A stretch of DNA of 64,000 bases from Pleurotus djamor (taxonomy: Eukaryota; Basidiomycota; Agaricomycetes; Agaricales; Pleurotaceae), in NCBI GenBank assembly GCA_029747585.1, contig JAPEVF010000081.1, positions 1-64,000 of the forward strand, in the 5' to 3' direction. The translations under genes were made by a program, and so were the position numbers. Positions 56,729 through 64,000 of this stretch are shown here, piece by piece. The first letter of the stretch is position 1. Each line of letters begins with the position of its first letter. The notes below the pieces were generated by a model that ran no database searches, was not told the origin of the DNA, and saw nothing but the letters and a program-made list of their open reading frames with translations.

Positions 56729-58681
56729 ATGGCGACGCTTCTTCCTCCTCCCAAACGACAAAAGGTATACCATGGTGTACCAGAACCTCCGAAGGAGGAG
56801 CCGAAACCTACATCCAACATCGTCGTTCAATTTGTCTCGGAGGAGAGCGATGGCAAGAGCCTTGCGCCTCCAGTCAATTTACCAGCAAATTTAACGCGAG
56901 AAGCCCTCGAGCATCTTGTAAACCAACTAAACAAGTCTAAGGTGCGATTCCGCTTTGAATTGCATGTTGCGGACTAATGTAAACCGTGCAGGACGATGAC
57001 CCAGTCCCTTATGCATTTCACATTGCATTAAAACCAGACGAAACGAGACCAGGAGGCCCGACACGAATAGTTATCGGGAAATCGATTGAAGAGGATGTAT
57101 TGAACAACTCAGCGTATTCTTTTACCGAGGAAGACGTATTTGTGGTCCACTGTTCGCCCCAGGCGGTCTTCAAGGTCAGACCTGCGACACGATGTTCCTC
57201 AACTCTTTCAGGTAAGTCTTGATCTTGTTATGGCCTGGATTTAAGCTCAATTTTACTCAGGACATACATCTCCAATACTTTGCGCGTCCTTTTCACCGAC
57301 GGGAAACCTGCTCGCCACTGGTTCGGGGGACACAAATGCGCGTTTGTGGGATCTTTTGACAGAAACACCTTCGCACACGCTTTCTGGCCACAAAGGCTGG
57401 GTTCTCTGCGTCGAATGGGAGGCTATGGAGCGTAAGCTGGCTACCGGCGGTCATGATGGTCATGTAAAACCCTCCATGTCGTCTGGAAGGCTTTTCCTGA
57501 TTGTTTCTTCCAGGTTCGTTTGTGGGATCCAAAAACTGGCAAGGCGATCGGCGATGCTCTTAGAGGACACACAAAATGGGTGACTTCCCTCTCCTGGGAG
57601 CCAATTCATATCAATGCATCATCGCCCCGTCTTGCTTCCTCTTCAAAAGATGCTACCGTTCGTGTTTGGAATGCATCAACCCGACGAGTCGAATATACCC
57701 TTGGTGGCCACACAGCTAGTGTAAATGTTGTAAGATGGGGTGGAGGTGGGTTGGGTGGTAGAGGAGTCCTGTATACAGCGTCCAGTGATCGAACTGTTCG
57801 GGTATGGGACGCTCATCAGGTGCATCTCGAGCTTTACGAATATTATCCTCCAGCTAACTTCTCGCCAGGGGAAAATACTACACATTCTCAAAGATCATGC
57901 ACATTGGGTCACAACACTCACGCTCAATACCGACTTTGTGTTGCGAACAGGCCCCTTTGACCATCGGGGTAAGAAACCCGTTGACGAAGCGGAAGGTAGG
58001 CTTCAAGCTTCTTGAAGCTACCCTTGTGCCTTGGCTCACTACGCTATCAAGCTCAATCTCTGGCTAAGGCCCGATATGACGCGCTTCTCAATACAACGCC
58101 TGAGCTCCTCATCTCAGGTTCCGACGACCATACCCTCTTCCTCTGGTCTCTTTTCCCATCGCGGACGTCAACGCCCGCTCCCGCCACTGAAGGCAAACTA
58201 AAGCCTTTGACCAGGCTAACAGGCCATCAACGGCAAATCGCTCATGTTGCGTTCAGCCCTGATGGTCGTTGGGCTGCCAGCGCGTCTTGGGATAACAGTG
58301 TTCGGATATGGGATGGCAAGACGGGCAAGTATGTTGCTACGTTGAGGGGACACGTCGCTGCAGTCTATCGCGTGGCGTGGAGTGCGGATTCAAGAATGGT
58401 TATCAGTGCTAGCAAAGATAGCACCCTGAAGGTAATCCTTCTTCGCTACAGCCCTTGCTTCTCGTCTGTTGATACGCTCGATGAATAGATATGGGACCTC
58501 AAGACGTATAAGATCAAAACTGATTTACCAGGTCACACGGACGAGGTCTATTGTGTTGACTTCGTGGCGGATAAGGTGGTCAGTGGCGGCCGTGATAGAA
58601 CTGTAAAAATGTGGGTTATCCTTCTGTTCGGTGAAGCTCGCAAGCGTTGACTGACCGCACTGACATAGATGGAAAAATTGA
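56729..58681 (+). CDS. RSA4: Notchless/Rsa4 WD40 protein, 60S ribosome assembly
   Basis: The Rsa4/NLE protein couples the AAA ATPase Rea1 to pre-60S particles. The N-terminal NLE (MIDO-binding) domain: MATLLPPPKRQKVYHGVPEP, NIVVQFVSEESDGKSLAPPV, NLTREALEHLVNQL, DPVPYAFHI and NNSAYSFTEEDVFVVHCSP, then QAVFKVRPATRCSSTLSGHT. Eight WD repeats follow, e.g. HTLSGHKGWVLCVEWE, ATGGHDGHVRLWDPKTGKA, SKDATVRVWNASTRR, LLISGSDDHTLFLWSLFP, WAASASWDNSVRIWDGKTGK and KDSTLKIWDLKTYKIKTDLP. The Glu that binds Rea1 is expected in the NLE domain. The last exon restores ...VKIWKN and TGA at 58679-58681. About 510 aa, normal. Confidence 0.94.
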
Positions 58682-59037
58682 TATCGCATCTTGGTTGTAT
58701 CTTACATATCTATACCTTTGCTTTCCATAATGGATCAAGGTAGTCCCACCGAAGTTCAACTGTTCGGCTGAACCTTTCCAGGCCTGCTCATAGCATGAAG
58801 TCTCCTTCTTATGCTTTGAGTTTCTGGTTTCTGAACGAGATGTGCCAACCTGGATGAAACGTTGTCCCAACATCGGATCACGCGCCTCTCCTCGTGCGGT
58901 TGGTCACGGTGGCAGGGCAGTCATCGACAATACTAATAGCAGCCATGAGTATAAAGACGCCTACTTCGCCAACTATTAGGTCCCTCAACCTCAAAACCCT
59001 CGAGGTCCCAAGCACAAGCACAATCACTTGATACACG
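58682..59037. other. Intergenic
   Basis: NLE1 3' UTR and promoter region of the next small gene. Nothing else seen. Confidence 0.45.
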
Positions 59038-59369
59038 ATGAAGTTCCCCATCGCGTACACTACATTCATCGTCCTCTGCATCTGCCCACTTATCCAAGTC
59101 AGCGCCCTTTGGTGCCAATGCCTTTGGACTGAAGGAAATTCTCGCACAGACCAGGATCATACCCAGTTCGTTCCCGAGCTCTCCTTTTGGAGCCTGTCGA
59201 ATTCCCATTAACTTCCCCCTTTAGGTCTGTTTGCCCGTATATTCGGGGCGCATATATGCTCAAGGACTGGCGCGGGTTTTGGTACTGCGATGTTGGGGGG
59301 TCGTCTAGTTCGTTCATCAAGTACTGCAAGGACCATTATGGGAGGGGGGCAAGACCCCATTGCTCTTGA
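59038..59369 (+). CDS. Small secreted six-cysteine protein, copy B
   Basis: Two exons: 59038-59165 (128 bp) and 59225-59369, joined across a 59-bp intron (GTTCGT..TTTAG). The 90-aa product has signal MKFPIAYTTFIVLCICPLIQ, then VSALWCQCLWTEGN, DHTQSVCPYIRGAYMLKDW, WYCDVGGSSSSFIKYC and KDHYGRGARPHCS. Cysteine spacing is C-x1-C-x17-C-x17-C-x12-C-x11-C. Exon 1 length, intron phase and the motifs WTEGN, DHTQS, CPY, YCD-x-G, FIK and GAR-x2-CS all match the copy at 26475-26808 on the other strand. Both copies are intact. Function unknown. Confidence 0.8.
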
Positions 59370-60021
59370 TCTCTACCGTAGAGCGCCCACCTCTAGGTCA
59401 TAGAGACCACGCACTTGTACCCTACGTCCGGCTTTCACAGCGGCCAAGAGAAACTGCATCATCCGAGTCTCTCTCTATTCCTAGAACAAAGTCCCCTGAG
59501 AACACTTCCTTGATAAAGGTAATATCGGAAGGATTTTTGTAGTGATTTCGCAACACAAGTCCAACTCTGCGCTTTGGTCCAGTCGGGGCTCACAGAGATT
59601 TACCTACCAGAGTGCTGCTCCTACTTCAAGCGCGCTCATATCTCTGAGATCAAGGTATCGACGCCGACTGTGTGATGTCATAAGTAATAAGTACTCGATT
59701 CCGCGCAGGCGATGGCCCAGGTTACTTACCATTGTAAGATTTTCGTTGCTAGCTCTTTAAGGCCTACAGGGATTGCTCTCTTAGACATTTCCTGAGCAGC
59801 TCTTTTTCACTTTGGGATTCTTCCTCAACGCGGTCGCTGTTTGGGACGTTGTTTCGGTGGGACTCCTGACAGTGAGAAAGTCACGGAGAGCAATCACGTG
59901 GGGGCGTGGGACCGGAACGGAGCGGGTGCAACCAATCCCGGCTCGCGTATTTCTGCTCTCGACCTCATCGTTCCCCTCGACCCACTCAATACAAATTCTG
60001 TTCGAATCGCCGTTCGCAACG
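59370..60021. other. Intergenic, SDH3 promoter side
   Basis: No gene seen. 59530-59790 has only short chance frames. Confidence 0.5.
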
Positions 60022-60788
60022 ATGATGTCGACTCGTGCCCTCGGTTTGGGACCATCTTTCAGAAGACTTGCGTTGGCGCCGTCGCCTGGTATGTCGTCGG
60101 ATCTGCAAGCCTGAATTTCCCTAATCATCCTTTCAGCCAAGAATCGTTTACTGCTCAGGAATACTGTTGCGAAGCGGTGAGCCCACCTGTTTGCTTTGAA
60201 CTTTGAGTTCCTTAAGGCGGATATATTGATATTTTGATTTACAGGTCGATTCAGACCGAATCTTTGCCACCGTCTGCGGCGACAGATATCCTGAACAAGC
60301 AACGTTTATTGCGGCCCTCTAGCCCCCACTTCACCATCTACCAACCTCAGCTTACTTGGTTAGGATCGATTGCGAACCGTATCACTGGGGCTGGTCTGAG
60401 CACCCGTATGTTTCGATTCAGGCCCTGGCTGGGATTATGCTCACTCGGAACGACATCTTAGTCCTCTATGGATTCTCTCTTGCATATCTTGTGGCGCCGG
60501 GAACCTTTGACAGTGTTCACGTCGTTGAGTTCGTCGCTGGGCTACCGGATGCTGTCAAATACGCCGGTAAAGCAATCCTGGCTGCTCCATTCGCTTTCCA
60601 TTCCTTGAACGGGTTGAGACATCTTGCCTGGGATATGACCAAGTGTATGTGTATTCTGGAGTTTGACCGCGTGTACTCGAGCTGATCCCAACTTTAAACC
60701 AGTTATCACTGTTAAGGGTGCATACTCCTCAGGTTACGCAGTCCTCGCCGGCACTGCGGTGTCTACCGTAGCTTTGATGTTGATGTAG
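60022..60788 (+). CDS. SDH3: Succinate dehydrogenase cytochrome b subunit (complex II)
   Basis: A membrane anchor of complex II that binds haem b and ubiquinone in the inner mitochondrial membrane. Exons join as MMSTRALGLGPSFRRLALAP, then AKNRLLLRNTVAKR (presequence), SIQTESLPPSAATDILNKQR, LLRPSSPHFTIYQPQLTWLG, SIANRITGAGLST and LYGFSLAYLVAPGTFDSVHV. Then come KAILAAPFAFHSLNGLRHLA, WDMTK, GAYSSGYAVLAGTAVSTVAL and MLM. RPSSPHFTIYQPQ and the H-x3-G-x-R-H-L-x-W-D motif (haem-ligand His) are the family signatures. Five exons, about 185 aa, TAG at 60786-60788. Confidence 0.94.
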
Positions 60789-62276
60789 AATTTGGACCGT
60801 TTCTATGTGTATCATATATCAACCCATTCAACGGTGAAAACTGTCAGAGTACTTATTTCCCAATGGTACTTGGCACTCTCGATAGGCAGATCCCTTGAAG
60901 GCCGCTCTCCACATCCCCGCGCGTAGCCTCCGTCTCAATGGCGCCTCGACGGTCCCATACGCAGTCTAGATTGCTAGCGTGAGCCGCATGCTCTCCTTTG
61001 TCAAAACTCTGCTATGTGCATCCTAGGATGTGAATTGTAATCCTGCTAATGAGTGACTCTTGATGACCACTGACAGTACGATACAAATGTGCTCTACACA
61101 TCCTTCAATAAAATATGATGACTGAATGAACAGACCCTCCAAATTCCACATCCTGGAACAAAAGAAAATCGTCAACGAACGGGACTTGCGACCGAGGGGA
61201 GTATTACCAACCTCAAATTTAACCTTGCTTGGTATCCTGGTCGCATGAGGTATTTTCCTGGCCTTCGTTTCCCTCGCAGAATTGTATTTGGACTATCACG
61301 CTAATCTCGATCTCGATCTCAATCCGGGGAACCACCGTTGGTTGTGATGTTGGTGTTGGAGTAGTTTCTTCGTTTGCAATCAATCTTGGCCTCGGAGGTC
61401 CTTCAATCATGTTATGGTGCTGCACGAGAATAGGAGTCAATCGTCATATTAGACAGAAATCAAGACGTCCTGACCAACAACTCCATATAGGCGTAACAAC
61501 GAAGAAAACGGCGCAAAAATCTTTCCAAATGACAGACGTTGATGTTGGGTATGATGGACATCGTGCTTGTTGTCAATATGGGGGATAGCTCGAGTTCGTA
61601 CCCGACATCCAGGACATCCGGAGAGCATTATGTACTGACACGATCCATATATTCACGACGCGAACAGTTCTGTGCATTGGGAGTAAGTCACGGAATCGCA
61701 ACGGAAAAAACTGGACTTTGTTCCATAACCGACGTTAATTTAGCCTCTTAGAGATGAAAGCGATGGTGTTCACAGCGGAAACAGCGAGGTGTGAGCGGTA
61801 AGCTCGAGCATATATGATATGCTGTTTATTGTAGATAGCCGAGGTCCACGGGAAAGTTGGTCAAACTGCGTGGTTCGAGGAATCCCAGAGGGTGTGAACT
61901 TTTGGACAATGAAGTCGTACCTGCGGTCCATGAATCACAACTTGATAGGAGCACCGTCAATCAATATGAGTGGGTAGCCGTGCAACGTTCAGGAATGAAG
62001 TGCCTACTGAATTGTCAGAGGAAACTGTGTTGACCATGGTGAGAACATCCTGTCTAACGGACATAAAGATCGAAGCAGGCGGTCAGCAAGCGGTCAACGG
62101 TCGAACTTGGAATGGACAATGTTTGCGGGGAGAACCAGACGCAGGAACGCACACCTGCGACAAAATGGAGAGGGCACCGCCATAGTGTAACCTTGTGGAC
62201 CCATGGACCTAAGACCACAGTATATAAGGCGCTGGGGTATAAAATACGGTTTCCTGGGTATCGTGTTACAGTTGAG
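60789..62276. other. Gene-poor stretch
   Basis: About 1.5 kb without a supported gene. A GATCTC repeat occurs at 61302-61322. A minus-strand frame (61219-61440, Thr/Pro then Ile/Glu-rich) shows no family feature. HUS1 3' UTR is at the right end. Confidence 0.5.
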
Positions 62277-63450
62277 TCATTCATCGCCATCAATGATTGC
62301 AGGTATGTAGAAGGTCAAGACGCCTCCAGCATCCGCGTAATCTCCCACATACACGTACAGGATCAAACAGTGGTGTTGGCAGATACCTAATACGCGGATT
62401 GTCGGAATATTGAAAAGTGAAAGCGGATAAAACATTGGAAGCTTACATGCTATTGTGGTGGTAGACACAACATGGCTATTAAGGAACTTCAAAAAACTTT
62501 TCGTCGAGACTAAGACAGGGAACATGATATCTGGGTCGGGTTTGACGGCTTCGACGTCTTGACTGCCCGCAGCATCCTGCGCTAGAATAACCATTGACAT
62601 CATTGTCTAAACAGCATTTTTAAGGCAAATCCACTTACCCATCTCGGGAATTGTACAATGGGTCCATTCTGTGTCCAATTTTACCGACTCCGTCGTGATA
62701 GATAGTTTAAACCCCCCACCATTACTGGCGCACACAGCCAGAACGTCCGACATGGGCTTCAGTCGCTCAACTATGGTTCGTAGCTTTTGTAGAGGGGGTA
62801 GCAGGATGTGGACCTATATTGCCAATGATGAGTTTTCGAACCCGACAAAAGCAAGGCGACGAGACTGACATCGGGTTCAGGACATAACGGTTCCTTGAGC
62901 AAGGCAACATCAACAGGCTTCATCACCTCAATCTTCACGTCATGAGAGACTCGCATCTGCTTCCCAAACCGACTAGTACCATTGATTTCGAAGCAAAGCA
63001 CAGCTTGGTCATTCTTCTTCGCTAACTTTAGAACAACCTCGCCTTCTTCCAAGGATACTGCGGATTCGGAGGTAGCAGCAGATTTGAGCGCAGCCATGAG
63101 AGCTTCGACAGATAAAAGCATGGTTATTTCATTGTCTGCATTCGACTGGATGCGATAGTCGGTGAACACTGAATCAACCTTTATCACCCTCGTCTGCGAC
63201 GTCAGCTTCGCGAAGCATCAACCGATGAAGCCAGACTTACGACCAGACTTGTATTCCCCCTTCATTCGCATCATGGTTGCAGATGATGCGCATCTCTGTG
63301 GGCGCAAATTTGACGATACATTTCTTCTGCAGTTTCTCGACAGATTGGACGACTCCTTCGTGGTGGAATAAGCATGGAGAAGTAATATAGAAGCAGCGTC
63401 CACATACGATAGAAGGTCTGAGAGTTACTGATCAAAGTTTTGAACCGCAT
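62277..63450 (-). CDS. HUS1: 9-1-1 checkpoint clamp subunit Hus1
   Basis: Hus1 with Rad9 and Rad1 forms the PCNA-like clamp loaded at damaged DNA to activate Mec1/ATR. Exons from 63450: MRFKTLISNSQTFYR, then IVQSVEKLQKKCIVKFAPTE, MRIICNHDANEGGIQVWS, VDSVFTDYRIQSNADNEITM, LLSVEALMAALKSA and EVVLKLAKKNDQAVLCFEI. Then come SHDVKIEVMKPVDVALLKEP, VHILLPPLQKLRTIVERLKP, MSDVLAVCASNGGGFKLSIT, KSFLKFLNSHVVSTTTIAC and the typical C-terminus LTFYIPAIIDGDE (end 62277). Six exons, about 310 aa, normal. It is divergent from the partial gene at the right edge (143 bp between ATGs). Confidence 0.93.
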
Positions 63451-63592
63451 AATCGCGTCCGCGTCGGTGGTGGTGGTTAGAAAGATCCCACAGAAATGAT
63501 TGAGGGCACGCGCTCACGTGCAGGCCCCTAACCTTCCATCTTTTCCTCATCTCGTGGTTTCTTGGTGGTTTCTTCGTCGTGACCCCCTTCTT

Positions 63593-64000
63593 ATGCCCCC
63601 CAACTTCACGAGGAAATTCTATCCTCGCTTTCGCTCTGAAAAACACACAAATTCTGAATATCTGCTGAGCAAATTTCTATTTGTGGTAGCCAAACTCCAT
63701 GAAAAGACTACGAAGTTGATCAGGGCTGAGGATATCTACGCACATGTAAGTTGCTGCGGACAAGACAGAAGAACTCTTGCTCTTCAGGATCGAAAAGGAC
63801 TCACCATGAAAATGTCTAGTTGTTCTACCCGAGATGCCCTCGCGTAGCCTTGAAGAGACAATCAGGGTACTCGGACGAGTTCGCCACTCACAATTCGAGA
63901 TGCATCCTCGCCCTTGCCCAACGGAGGAAGGTTTGCCCCTCTAGACTCTAAAGCCCAGGTACTCGTGCGTCATGGCGGAACAAATCGCTCGACCCAAGTA
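63593..64000 (+). CDS. Hypothetical protein, partial at right edge
   Basis: Unrecognised. Exon 1: MPPNFTRKFYPRFRSEKHTN, SEYLLSKFLFVVAKLHEKTT and KLIRAEDIYAH, then a donor GTAAGT at 63747. Later sequence in one frame reads PSRSLEETIRVLGRVRHSQF and EMHPRPCPTEEGLPL, but exon joins are not clear before the window ends. Start chosen at 63593, as the first ATG of the conserved-looking basic segment; a longer frame opens at 63500. Confidence 0.4.

Noticed and set aside
61219..61440. Minus-strand 73-aa frame with a Glu-Ile repeat
   Set aside because: The repeat comes from a GATCTC microsatellite. No start context, signal or family match.
1..64000. CRISPR arrays, rRNA, insertion sequences, LTR or DNA transposon genes
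   Set aside because: I saw no regularly spaced repeats, rRNA stretches, reverse transcriptase or transposase motifs. The genome is eukaryotic.

Overview
The window is nuclear DNA from a filamentous basidiomycete, most likely an agaricomycete. Genes lie on both strands with short gaps. Almost all are split by introns of about 45-70 bp with GT..AG ends and CTNAC-type branch sites. The housekeeping proteins are typical fungal forms, and a seven-transmembrane protein of a family I associate with agaricomycetes sits at the left edge. Scattered single Ns lie next to homopolymer runs, and several coding frames break exactly there, so the assembly has run-length errors.

Layout. 1-1336 (-): seven-TM receptor-like protein, running off the left edge. 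1716-5812 (+): DHR1/ECM16 rRNA-processing helicase, convergent with SEN1 (5944-12192, -). SEN1 is divergent from translin (12380-13363). A dense + strand block follows: SGF29, Hsp20, a Dpb3/POLE4-like histone-fold protein, a 2-oxoglutarate oxygenase, the Arc1-type tRNA-binding cofactor, mitochondrial uL6 and V-ATPase subunit c. Then come a ZCCHC10-like zinc-knuckle protein (-) and a chimeric gene (24056-25850) whose C-terminus is that of the ER-Golgi cargo receptor Erv41. 26-32 kb is looser, with degraded copies of the Erv41 tail, a small cysteine-rich secreted protein, an F-box protein and two hypotheticals. 32-37 kb is one very low-complexity gene (-). 38-42 kb is gene-poor except for three tandem tiny secreted-peptide genes (-). 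43-50 kb holds an omega-like GST, two secreted proteins, RPC19 and ADE2. 49.7-54.5 kb is a fatty-acid dioxygenase-P450 fusion (Ppo type). 55-64 kb holds a six-cysteine secreted protein, NLE1/Rsa4, a second copy of the 26-kb cysteine-rich protein, SDH3, HUS1 and a partial gene at the right edge.

Most genes are unrelated housekeeping functions: ribosome assembly (DHR1, NLE1), RNA polymerase I/III (RPC19), transcription termination and chromatin (SEN1, SGF29), DNA damage (HUS1), purine synthesis (ADE2) and mitochondria (uL6, SDH3). The accessory layer is a set of small secreted proteins. Its most striking members are (i) three tandem 44-45 aa precursors, found only by joining short exons, that share a signal peptide, an X-Pro ladder and an invariant C-terminal C-x5-C, and (ii) two six-cysteine paralogues about 32 kb apart with the same intron position. 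I do not recognise either family.
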